Positions 8,201 to 12,699 of a stretch of DNA of 12,873 nt are shown here, piece after piece (position 1 is the stretch's first letter; each line of letters starts with the position of its first letter). The translations under genes and the position numbers were made by a program. The notes under the pieces were generated by a model, which was not told the DNA's origin, did no database searches, and worked only from the letters and a program-made list of their open reading frames with translations. This DNA is from Chromera velia (Eukaryota; Sar; Chromeraceae): positions 1 through 12,873 of the forward strand of contig JAHBMJ010003178.1 in the NCBI GenBank assembly GCA_018398765.1, written 5' to 3'.

Positions 8201-11200
8201 AGATGTGAATGAATGCACCCTGAACATCGACAACTGCCTGGCCGATCTAGGCGCGATCTGCACGAACTCCTTTGGGAGCTTTGAGTGCCTCTGCTCTCCC
8301 GGATTCTTCTCTGGAGGGTCTACGTATTGTACAGGTGGGGGGGTGGGTGGGTGCATGGTTTTGTTTTGGCATTTCACGAGTGGGATCAATTTTGTCGATC
8401 GCTTTGAGATCTGCCTCATCCGGCGAAGGGGAAGAGGGGGAGTGGAGAGACGATTCAAGTGCCGCTGGAAGGAAGGAAGGAATGCCTGTCAGGAGGGATC
8501 TGCGTTTGTCTCAGAAATTCCCTCAAGTCTCCTTGAGTGTGTAGACAGGACGCAGGAGAGACCTCTTGTACGAAAGCTCTAGACAGACAGAGAGAGCTTC
8601 AGTCAGTGCGTGATCGTCCCACTTTTTCTACTCCATCCGTCGATCTGCAACACAGAATTCCCTTAATTCCTGTACGTCTTTCTTTCTTCCTCTCTTCGCA
8701 GACATCGATGAGTGCACCCTGGATGCACACACATGTATTCATTTTCATACACATACATAAAAAAAATTGGGTATGAAAATGAATGCACGCAGACATCGAT
8801 GAGTGCGCTCTGGATGCCCACACATGTGAGATTTCCGGAGGCACCTGTGTGAACTCCCCAGGAAGTTTTTCCTGCAATTGCTTCACCGGGTTTGGCGGGG
8901 ACACTTGCACCGGTCGGTCAGACTGAGTGGGAGGGTGGATTCATCAGGGGAAGCGGGGCTATTTTTGGGTGTACTCCATGGGTCTGCCACCGCTTCTGCT
9001 GTTGTAGTCCTACTTCGCTTTTGGGCGTCTGTCTGCATGAAGACGTTTGTTGCGTATTTTTTGGCAGGCAGGCAGCCAATGAACCCTTTTCATTTTTCTT
9101 CCATTCGAAAGCCTTCCGGTTCCCTCATGAGACATGCAGAGTCAAGAAGTGGAATCTGCAGGCGAAAGTCAGAGAGAGAACAAAACACCTCACTCCTTTT
9201 CCCTCTCTGAATTCTGACTGGATGGATGGATGGATGGATGCAGACCTCGATGAGTGTGCTGTGTCCTCGCACGACTGCCACGCCGACGCCTCCTGCTTCA
9301 ACGAAGTGGGCAGCTTCACGTGTGCGTGCAACTCGGGCTTTGGAGGAGACGGAGTGCAGTGCTTCTGTCAGTCTGTCAGTCTGTCAGTCAGTTGCCTGAG
9401 TGGAAATGAGAAGAGGTCAAAAATAACGATCACCAAAGATTTCCACGAGAATGCTCGATCGAATTNGGGGCGCTGAAAACTCACCGGGGGGCGGGCCCCG
9501 GTCGGGGGCAAGAATCGAATGAATCGCTCGGCAGGCCATGCAGAAGACGATGTGCATGTGCGTTTGGGTGAATGGAACTAAAAGAGACCGGATGGTGCCT
9601 CCGTGTGCTAAGGAGTCCCTCTCCCCCCTGCGTTCCGTCCTTTCTTTTTGTCTGCAGCAACACAAACGATCGCCTGTGGAACGAGGATCTCCGTGAGCAG
9701 TCTCTCTGCCCTCACGGAGCCTGGCGACTTCTGCAACTTCCTGCCTCTCGAGCCTGCCTCTCTCCAGAGATTCACGCAACCATCCGTCTTTTTGGAGGGA
9801 AACCAGCAGAGGCCGAATCGGACTTTCCATCTCTCCACCTGCACAAACGACACCGACTTTAACTCTGCCCTCTCAGTCACCAACTACGCGGACGACGTCT
9901 GCGTAGGCACTGCAACGGTCGGTAATTTGCGTGGGTGGAAGCGTCATCTCCGACCCCCGCACAATCCTCCCATGCAGTTCCGAAAGCGAAGAAATGGCAC
10001 CCAACTTCCTCCATATTTGTGCCTGAATGTGTCATGTGAATTTCTCCGGACATTCAGACGAATGGACCCCCGGTTCGTCCATATTCCTGCTTACAGTGTT
10101 TTGTGAATCTGCCTAAATAAACTTAAAATTTTCCTGCAGGATGTTGGGTCCTCTGGCTGCCCTCTGCGACCAGACGCAGCAGTCTTCTCCTTTGATCCTT
10201 CCTCACCGACCGAGATCTTTGACTGTCGTGTCACGGGAGAAGGCAGTGAGAGCGGCACCTACGGTCTGGAGATCAGAAGCGAGTGCGCATGCCCTGCAAA
10301 TTGGACCCTGGAGGAGGACAAATGCCGTCAGTCAGTCAGTCAGTCAGTCAGTCAATCAGAAAGGCAGGAACACTGAAGGGAAAGAAGGCAGGCAGGCAGG
10401 CCAGGCAGGCAGGCAGGCCAGGCAGGCAGGCACAGTCACTAGGCGGAGCTAGTTGAGGAGGGAGTCGATCGATCAGACATCGGTTTCTTCTGAGATCATC
10501 CCTTTTCTTCCCTCGGTACCCGGTAGTCTGCTGTGCATATATATTGACGTTTGTCTCTCTGTATCGCCGTCCAGTACGTGACAAGTGCTCTGTAGGGACA
10601 GATCTTTTGTCCACATCGATATATGGAAATTTGACAACCACGATATCGAATGAATGTATCGACACATATTGCGGTGCAGTGCTTGACGAGTGCTCCACGG
10701 GGGTGCATCTGTGCTCGCGTCGGAGCGACTCTCTGGAACCTTCAGGCGTTTTCTTCACTTCCAACTGCACAGACAGTGCAGGGTCCTACAGCTGTACCTG
10801 CAAGTGGGGGTACACAGACCGCACGGGAGTTGGAACCATCTGCGAAGGTGAGCGAGCATGCGTGTGCGGTGAGTGGCCGTGGTTGGTCTCACTGCATCCT
10901 CCACAAGGGATTCCTTTCGGTAGACGAATCTGTGCATTGTTGTCCAGGTTGCCCGGTTGCATGAGCTAGCTCCCTGATTGAAATTTTGTCGATCAGAAAT
11001 CCCGCTGGTCTTTTCTCTGCACCCTTCACTGTGCGGGCAATCGTCTTTGACCAATAAATCGCTCATGAGGCACCGATGTATGAGTCATCAATGAGTCACC
11101 AACGTGACACATATACACAAAGAACCAATGTCATTGATCACCAGTTTCTCAGGAGTAGATCAGCAATGAGTCATCTCATCATACTGTCAGCAACAAGGCA

Positions 11201-12699
11201 CCAACGAGTCAACAGACAGTCACACCGGCAACAAAAGTGCATGTGACGATTTTCCTGAACGTTGCCATGACCATCTCTTGCGGGGATGCAGACCAAGTTT
11301 GCAGCAACCAACCTCAGACACCGGCCAACGGCGCATTGGAGTTTGCGAACCCCATGCGAAACGCCGTGACGGACAGTCGCGTCACTGTGAGTTGCGACCC
11401 CGGTTTTGCTCTGGACACTTCGGGGGGACCTCAGACCATCTCATGTGAGGGCACGAGTCCCTCAACGGCCGCTTGGCCTTCTCATTCCTTTGCTTGCAAC
11501 CGTCAGTCGAGCAGTCAAGCCGTCAAGCAGGAAGGAAGAGGAGTTCAGAGAGACAGGCCAACATTTTCTGCTTAGCTGGCTCTCTTTCATGACACTGTGA
11601 GCTTAAGTGAGCGGCTGGACGAATGATTTAAGCGATTTTGCAATAGGGTCTTCCGAAGCGAGCGAAACGCGAGTAGACTTTCAAAAGCAGCCTTTGCATG
11701 AGAGTCTCCGCAGCTGCGGCAAGAGTTTTTCTCAACTGGCGTTTTCTCTCCGTGTTTCTCTCTCTCATTCCATCCTCTTCTCCCTTGTCTTCTTGACACA
11801 CATGCATGCCCCCATGCACCCATGCAGCCGTTGAGTGCACCGGCGACGTGCCGACGCAACCAGAGGGGGGCACCATGAGCGGCACCCCTGTCAACGGACT
11901 CTTCTGGCAAGCAACTGACACGGTTTCCTTCTCTTGCAACGACGGCCACCTCCAGGTTGGGGTTCTGGAACTGACCTGCGAAGGCGTCGAAGGGGCCAAT
12001 CCAGCCTCGGCTGTCTGGCCCTCTCATGTGGCTGATTGCGCACGTCAGTCAGGTCGAAGTCAAATTGTTGCAGCACGAGATCTTTTTGGGTGACGCTGCA
12101 TGTGCATTTGCTTTGTCGAATCTCCAATCACTCAGGCACACAGAGAGAGGAAGGGGGGGATTTTCTTGAACAGAGAGAGACACAGGCGGGCAAGCAGGTA
12201 GGCAGGGAGACAAGGAGCCGCTTCAGCAGCACTGTTGTTGGACGGGAGACCAAAGAGAAAGAGGACAGAAAGAGGTGGTGTGCTCCAGTCGAATGCTTCT
12301 GGTGGTTTGCGCTTTTTTGGTTGTGGACACGGTTTGTGTCACTGGAGTCTGCCTCTGGTGGGAGTTTTTCCTTCCTTTTTCCCCCTCAAACAAACATCTT
12401 CCCTAGCTCATCCGTTTGTTTGCTTTCACCACTTTCCTTCCGGCTAACCTCTGTGCCCTCTTTCTTTCTTCTGCACGCAGCCGTTGCCTGTTCAGGAGAC
12501 GCCCCTGAGGTCCCAGAGCTTGGGTGGATGTTGCCTGACTCCCCTCCTAACGGGATCAATTGGGTCAATGGGGACTCCGTCACTTTCGGGTGTTTGGGGG
12601 ATACGGTGCTCGAGGGAGCCTCCTCGAAGCAGTGCATTCCGAGCTCAGCTTCAAGTGCAATCTGGGTGCCTTACTCTTCTGGACCGCCTACTTGCACTG
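905..12699 (+). CDS. Large multi-exon gene: signal peptide, 20 EGF, PPC-like, EGF, 3 CCP/Sushi (3' partial)
   Basis: Predicted secreted or surface multidomain protein. Joining 27 exons gives 3784 coding bases, or 1261 codons plus one base, with no stop. Order by residue: signal peptide about 1-18, EGF 1-20 at about 18-841, a PPC-like beta-sandwich region at about 842-990, EGF 21 at 991-1046, and CCP 1-3 at 1047-1261. All introns are GT-AG. All are phase 1 except the one inside the PPC-like region, which is phase 0. The C6-x-D-x-[DN]-E-C1 spacing between most EGF domains matches tandem calcium-binding EGF arrays, which form rigid calcium-dependent rods in the established family. Function is inferred only as extracellular adhesion, matrix or recognition. 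No stop, membrane segment or GPI signal is visible, so the gene continues to the right. Exon limits are by eye, without transcript support. Confidence 0.85.
1223..1345 (+). CDS. EGF-like domain 1 exon (residues 18-58)
   Basis: Acceptor tgtgtgcag and donor G|GTCAGT, phase 1-1, 41 codons. It has DADEC for calcium binding, six cysteines and the hydroxylation-type pattern [12 protein letters not shown]. The loop between cysteines 5 and 6 (NIWETLFT) is two residues shorter than in the later repeats and lacks the G-Y-S-G-D-G turn, so this is the most divergent member of the array. Confidence 0.85.
1346..1651 (+). other. Intron 2 with long compound microsatellite
   Basis: A 306-base GT-AG intron between EGF exons 1 and 2. 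It holds a C10 run at 1394-1403 and the purine-rich GAAA, GA and GGCA repeat block described separately. The open frames across it, on either strand, are translations of simple repeat and not genes. Confidence 0.85.
1434..1569 (+). repeat. Compound microsatellite (GAAA)n-(GA)n-(GGCA)n
   Basis: About 85 bases of GAAA units with a few interruptions (1434-1520), followed by GA dinucleotides (1521-1548) and GGCA units (to about 1569). Nearly pure purine on the coding strand through 1548. Confidence 0.97.
1652..1774 (+). CDS. EGF-like domain 2 exon (residues 59-99)
   Basis: Acceptor gctgcag, donor G|GTTGGT, phase 1-1, 41 codons. Six cysteines with GVNEC at the start (Gly replaces the usual first Asp, so calcium affinity may be reduced), hydroxylation-type pattern [12 protein letters not shown] and a GYSGSG turn before cysteine 6. 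More diverged than the main array. Confidence 0.88.
1813..1839 (+). repeat. G-rich tract in intron 3 (G7 and G11 runs)
   Basis: Runs of seven and eleven G separated by TGGAAGGTT on the coding strand, shortly after the EGF 2 donor. It could form a G-quadruplex in RNA; homopolymer length may also be a sequencing uncertainty. Confidence 0.6.
1979..2104 (+). CDS. EGF-like domain 3 exon (residues 100-141), B-like
   Basis: Acceptor tgcccgcag after a strong pyrimidine tract, donor G|GTGGGT, phase 1-1, 42 codons. EVDEC at the start, [12 protein letters not shown] and the GYSGDG turn. The CxxxATCANT centre and the intron start after it (ctttcaagtgtgtctg) resemble the B-type exons, so this is probably the oldest visible member of that class. 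Confidence 0.9.
2105..2440 (+). other. Intron 4 with (TGTC)n
   Basis: A 336-base intron between EGF exons 3 and 4. Its start matches the intron after EGF 7, and a TGTC microsatellite follows. The rest is pyrimidine-rich toward the acceptor, with no other feature seen. Confidence 0.85.
2137..2185 (+). repeat. (TGTC)n microsatellite
   Basis: About twelve uninterrupted TGTC units just inside the intron. It is complementary to the CAGA repeat at 5161-5230. Confidence 0.97.
2441..2563 (+). CDS. EGF-like domain 4 exon (residues 142-182), A-type
   Basis: Acceptor ctaatgcag, donor G|GTTGGT, phase 1-1, 41 codons. DTDEC with [12 protein letters not shown] marks the A type; [12 protein letters not shown] fits the Asx-hydroxylation consensus, and the GYSGDGVSC end is shared by the array. 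One serine separates cysteine 6 from the next domain's Asp. Confidence 0.95.
2792..2914 (+). CDS. EGF-like domain 5 exon (residues 183-223), B-type
   Basis: Acceptor gaatgcag with no good pyrimidine tract close by, donor G|GTGGGT, phase 1-1, 41 codons. DINEC with [13 protein letters not shown] marks the B type; [12 protein letters not shown] follows. The intron start after it (cttccatctgtctgttt) matches that after EGF 9. Confidence 0.95.
3173..3210 (+). repeat. Inverted repeat, possible intronic hairpin
   Basis: TGTGCCTTGTC at 3173-3183 pairs perfectly with GACAAGGCACA at 3200-3210, leaving a 16-base loop. The arms are seen directly; a role is not known. Confidence 0.6.
3279..3303 (+). repeat. 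(TTTC)n microsatellite
   Basis: About six TTTC units, complementary to the GAAA block at 1434-1520. Confidence 0.95.
3382..3504 (+). CDS. EGF-like domain 6 exon (residues 224-264), A-type
   Basis: Acceptor gcgtgcag, donor G|GTGGGT, phase 1-1, 41 codons. DTDEC with [25 protein letters not shown] (Gly instead of Ser between cysteines 4 and 5). Differs from EGF 8 at about eight of 123 bases by my count. The intron start after it differs from that of the other A-type exons. Confidence 0.95.
3719..3841 (+). CDS. EGF-like domain 7 exon (residues 265-305), B-type
   Basis: Acceptor gaatgcag after CTGTCTGTCT, donor G|GTGGGT, phase 1-1, 41 codons. DIDEC with [13 protein letters not shown] and [12 protein letters not shown]. 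About eight base differences from EGF 9, which shares the CHAIATC variant. Confidence 0.95.
3842..4149 (+). other. Intron 8
   Basis: A 308-base intron. Its start resembles the intron after EGF 3. A pyrimidine-rich stretch lies before the acceptor; translated in frame it gives a false hydrophobic leader. No other feature seen. Confidence 0.8.
4150..4272 (+). CDS. EGF-like domain 8 exon (residues 306-346), A-type
   Basis: Acceptor cttacgcag, donor G|GTGCGT, phase 1-1, 41 codons. [18 protein letters not shown] and [12 protein letters not shown], but CNAGYSGDG after cysteine 5 is the B-type ending, so this exon looks like an A/B mosaic. It ends SCN instead of SCS. Confidence 0.95.
4452..4574 (+). 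CDS. EGF-like domain 9 exon (residues 347-387), B-type
   Basis: Acceptor ctttgcag, donor G|GTGGGT, phase 1-1, 41 codons. DVDEC with [13 protein letters not shown] and [12 protein letters not shown]. The intron before it is only 179 bases, the shortest in the gene. Confidence 0.95.
4575..4968 (+). other. Intron 10 with (CCTT)n
   Basis: A 394-base intron. Its start matches the intron after EGF 5 (cttccatctgtctgttt). A CCTT run at 4905-4928 lies about 40 bases before the acceptor. I see nothing else. Confidence 0.85.
4905..4928 (+). repeat. (CCTT)n microsatellite
   Basis: Six CCTT units in the pyrimidine tract ahead of the EGF 10 acceptor, where they may also act as the splicing pyrimidine tract. 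Confidence 0.95.
4969..5091 (+). CDS. EGF-like domain 10 exon (residues 388-428), A-type
   Basis: Acceptor gaacgcag, donor G|GTGGGT, phase 1-1, 41 codons. [30 protein letters not shown] and CNDGYSGDG: close to a consensus A-type exon. The conserved A-type intron start follows it. Confidence 0.95.
5161..5230 (+). repeat. (CAGA)n microsatellite
   Basis: About 70 bases of CAGA units, interrupted by CGGA near 5185 and GAGA near 5217. Confidence 0.97.
5351..5381 (+). repeat. (CTGT)n microsatellite
   Basis: 31 bases of perfect CTGT repeat ending about 11 bases before the EGF 11 acceptor; expected to serve as its pyrimidine tract. Complementary to 5161-5230. Confidence 0.97.
5393..5515 (+). CDS. 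EGF-like domain 11 exon (residues 429-469), B-type
   Basis: Acceptor gttttcag, donor G|GTGGGT, phase 1-1, 41 codons. [30 protein letters not shown] and GYSGDG. Slightly more diverged in the first half than the other B-type exons. Confidence 0.95.
5516..5821 (+). other. Intron 12
   Basis: A 306-base intron whose second half is pyrimidine-rich. The frame of EGF 12 stays open back through part of it, but that stretch has no domain or cysteine pattern, so I treat it as intron. Confidence 0.8.
5822..5944 (+). CDS. EGF-like domain 12 exon (residues 470-510), A-type
   Basis: Acceptor cctcatgcag, donor G|GTGGGT, phase 1-1, 41 codons. [30 protein letters not shown] and SDGFSGDG. The conserved A-type intron block follows in shortened form. 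Confidence 0.95.
6196..6318 (+). CDS. EGF-like domain 13 exon (residues 511-551), B-type
   Basis: Acceptor acatgcag, donor G|GTGGGT, phase 1-1, 41 codons. [18 protein letters not shown] and [12 protein letters not shown]. The usual G-Y-S-G-D-G turn is A-Y-S-G-D-G here. CHSSA links it to EGF 3. Confidence 0.95.
6319..6754 (+). other. Intron 14
   Basis: A 436-base intron with a pyrimidine-rich 3' end. I see no repeat block, extra exon or structured element in it. Confidence 0.75.
6755..6877 (+). CDS. EGF-like domain 14 exon (residues 552-592), A-type
   Basis: Acceptor gaatgcag, donor G|GTGGGT, phase 1-1, 41 codons. [30 protein letters not shown] and CNDGYSGDG. It is the last A-type member; the conserved A-type intron start follows. 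Confidence 0.95.
7106..7231 (+). CDS. EGF-like domain 15 exon (residues 593-634), B-type
   Basis: Acceptor cttgcag, donor G|GTACGT, phase 1-1, 42 codons. [18 protein letters not shown] and [12 protein letters not shown], then [10 protein letters not shown] and two residues (AW) before the next domain, one more than the usual linker. It is the last B-type member. Confidence 0.93.
7417..7539 (+). CDS. EGF-like domain 16 exon (residues 635-675)
   Basis: Acceptor tctcgcag, donor G|GTACGT, phase 1-1, 41 codons. [30 protein letters not shown] and GYSGDG. The usual VGSF is TPTSF, so one glycine is lost. The start is B-like, but the exon lies outside the strict alternation. Confidence 0.93.
7767..7889 (+). 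CDS. EGF-like domain 17 exon (residues 676-716)
   Basis: Acceptor gcatgcag, donor G|GTGGGT, phase 1-1, 41 codons. [30 protein letters not shown] and GFAGSGVSC. Six cysteines are in register with the array. Confidence 0.93.
7890..8202 (+). other. Intron 18
   Basis: A 313-base intron with a T-rich 3' end. A 7-base inverted repeat (GAAGCTC at 8020-8026, GAGCTTC at 8036-8042) is the only structure noticed, and it is short enough to be chance. Confidence 0.75.
8203..8334 (+). CDS. EGF-like domain 18 exon (residues 717-760)
   Basis: Acceptor gagcgcag, donor G|GTGGGG, phase 1-1, 44 codons, the longest of EGF 1-20. DVNEC, a longer loop 2 (LADLGAI), [12 protein letters not shown] and FFSGGSTYC without the GDG turn. 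The donor has G at +6 and overlaps a G-run, so splicing here may be weak. Confidence 0.9.
8337..8351 (+). repeat. Potential G-quadruplex overlapping a splice donor region
   Basis: Coding-strand runs of seven, three and three G separated by single T. These can be read as four GGG tracts with single-base loops, starting two bases after the GT of the donor at 8335. Confidence 0.55.
8697..8760 (+). pseudogene. Partial duplicate of EGF 19 exon start (decoy exon)
   Basis: 8697-8736 repeats 8788-8827, including the CGCAG acceptor, with three mismatches in 40 bases. Spliced from EGF 18 in phase 1 it would read [12 protein letters not shown] and then seven residues to a TAA at 8758-8760. It has a better pyrimidine tract (tctttctttcttcctctc) than the intact exon's acceptor. 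It cannot encode a full EGF domain. It could be a decayed duplicate or a premature-stop splice switch. Confidence 0.7.
8737..8784 (+). repeat. 14-base perfect inverted repeat between two acceptors
   Basis: ATTCATTTTCATAC at 8737-8750 is the reverse complement of GTATGAAAATGAAT at 8771-8784, with a 20-base A-rich loop. The arms begin directly after the first direct-repeat copy and end three bases before the second. Confidence 0.85.
8793..8912 (+). CDS. EGF-like domain 19 exon (residues 761-800)
   Basis: Acceptor gcacgcag, donor G|GTCGGT, phase 1-1, 40 codons. [12 protein letters not shown], a longer second loop (EISGGTC), [12 protein letters not shown], and a short GFGGDTC end. Its acceptor follows an A- and G-rich stretch instead of a pyrimidine tract, probably because of the adjacent duplication. 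Confidence 0.88.
8913..9243 (+). other. Intron 20 with (TGGA)n at the 3' end
   Basis: A 331-base intron. TGGA units at 9219-9240 occupy the place where a pyrimidine tract would be expected; CCTTTTCCCTCTC lies just upstream of them. Confidence 0.8.
9219..9240 (+). repeat. (TGGA)n microsatellite
   Basis: Five and a half TGGA units directly before the EGF 20 acceptor. Confidence 0.95.
9244..9366 (+). CDS. EGF-like domain 20 exon (residues 801-841)
   Basis: Acceptor ggatgcag, donor T|GTCAGT, phase 1-1, 41 codons. [30 protein letters not shown] and GFGGDGVQC. It is the last EGF of the uninterrupted series. The donor is preceded by T, not G, unlike every earlier EGF exon. Confidence 0.92.
9366..9392 (+). 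repeat. GTCA/GTCT repeat at the EGF 20 donor
   Basis: Imperfect GTCA and GTCT units that begin at the donor itself, giving several GTCAGT sites. Only the first donor keeps the phase-1 EGF end chosen here. Confidence 0.8.
9466..9466. other. Unresolved base (N), possible assembly junction
   Basis: A single N in intron 21 (9367-9657). Just after it lies a GC-rich hairpin (ACCGGGG 9483-9489 with CCCCGGT 9496-9502), the sort of sequence that stops sequencing reads. The gap size, and whether sequence is missing, cannot be known from here. Confidence 0.8.
9658..9917 (+). CDS. PPC-like beta-sandwich region, first exon (residues 842-928)
   Basis: Acceptor ttgtctgcag in phase 1; the exon ends in phase 0 at ACG|GTCGGT, chosen because only phase 0 keeps the next exon open. 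It reads as a non-EGF domain: a beginning around [13 protein letters not shown], then TFHLSTC followed by TDFNSALSV and CVGTAT. The STC..TDFxxxLSV pattern resembles PPC (pre-peptidase C-terminal)-like jelly-roll domains found in many extracellular proteins of bacteria and protists. N-glycosylation motifs NRT and NDT are present. Family assignment is from pattern only; the exon call itself is firmer. Confidence 0.7.
10140..10326 (+). CDS. PPC-like region, second exon (residues 929-990)
   Basis: Acceptor ttcctgcag, phase 0 in and phase 1 out at C|GTCAGT. Continues [18 protein letters not shown], then [19 protein letters not shown], which looks like the final strands of a PPC-type sandwich (the G-s-x-S-G-x-Y-x-L pattern). 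It ends in a cysteine-rich tail, [16 protein letters not shown], with an NWT glycosylation motif. Together with 9658-9917 it forms one phase-1-bounded module of about 149 residues. Confidence 0.7.
10327..10432 (+). repeat. (GTCA)n then (GGCA)n microsatellites
   Basis: Seven GTCA units (10327-10354) begin exactly at the donor. GGCA units with GGCC interruptions follow at about 10387-10432. Because the repeat contains many GTCAGT copies, the exact donor could vary in steps of four bases, but only some steps keep the frame. Confidence 0.93.
10327..10679 (+). other. Intron 23 with (GTCA)n and (GGCA)n, or shorter if the upstream acceptor is used
   Basis: A 353-base intron if EGF 21 starts at 10680. 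A stronger acceptor with a pyrimidine tract ends at 10574, after which the frame stays open to EGF 21; the intron would then be 248 bases. Confidence 0.6.
10680..10847 (+). CDS. EGF-like domain 21 exon (residues 991-1046)
   Basis: Acceptor cggtgcag, donor G|GTGAGC, phase 1-1, 56 codons. LLDEC, six cysteines, a long loop between cysteines 2 and 3, [12 protein letters not shown] matching the Asx-hydroxylation pattern with Tyr, and an NCT glycosylation motif. The first calcium-site Asp is missing. The alternative start at 10575 would add 35 residues (beginning RDKCSVG) in frame, with three more cysteines. Confidence 0.8.
10848..11291 (+). other. Intron 24 with TGAGTCA-rich degenerate repeat
   Basis: A 444-base intron. 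Between about 11060 and 11225 it carries repeated variants of ATGAGTCAYCA and GGCACCAA; three exact TGAGTCA copies are at 11081, 11092 and 11167. No exon-like cysteine pattern was found. Confidence 0.75.
11292..11501 (+). CDS. CCP/Sushi domain 1 exon (residues 1047-1116)
   Basis: Acceptor ggatgcag, donor C|GTCAGT, phase 1-1, 70 codons. Four cysteines in the CCP order: [33 protein letters not shown], then [10 protein letters not shown] with the usual tryptophan before cysteine 4. CCP modules (about 60 residues, 1-3 and 2-4 disulfides) generally bind proteins or glycans outside cells. Confidence 0.88.
11502..11827 (+). other. Intron 25
   Basis: A 326-base intron with a pyrimidine-rich 3' end. 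No repeat or structured element stands out. Confidence 0.75.
11828..12043 (+). CDS. CCP/Sushi domain 2 exon (residues 1117-1188)
   Basis: Acceptor cccatgcag, donor C|GTCAGT, phase 1-1, 72 codons. [35 protein letters not shown], then [11 protein letters not shown]. The WPSH before cysteine 4 is shared with CCP 1, which suggests the two come from one duplication. Confidence 0.88.
12044..12480 (+). other. Intron 26
   Basis: A 437-base intron. Purine-rich GAGA and GGCA-like stretches lie near 12140-12210, with a long pyrimidine tract before the acceptor. The CCP 3 frame stays open through much of it, but no domain pattern is seen. Confidence 0.75.
12481..12699 (+). CDS. CCP/Sushi domain 3 exon (residues 1189-1261)
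   Basis: Acceptor ctgcacgcag, donor G|GTGGGT, phase 1-1, 73 codons. [38 protein letters not shown], then [13 protein letters not shown]. It keeps the four cysteines and the tryptophan before cysteine 4. A second donor, GTAAGT at 12728, would extend the exon but leave phase 2, so the first is preferred. The coding frame runs on to the right of the window. Confidence 0.85.

Larger units (their letters stand above)
8335..8792 (+). other. Intron 19 with G-rich donor region and duplicated exon start
   Basis: A 458-base intron if the acceptor at 8791-8792 is used. It starts within a G-run that fits a quadruplex pattern and contains a stop-bearing copy of the next exon's start (8702 onward) plus a 14-base inverted repeat. 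The rest holds nothing I recognise. Confidence 0.8.

Noticed and set aside
10141-10452. ATG-started open frame overlapping the second PPC-like exon
   Set aside because: It is in a different frame from the conserved exon, runs into GTCA/GGCA repeats, and has no domain pattern.
12290-12400. Hydrophobic open stretch (WWFALFWLW) before CCP 3, possible membrane segment
   Set aside because: It is in the intron between two symmetric CCP exons with good splice sites; no plausible acceptor opens it, and it is followed by a pyrimidine tract.
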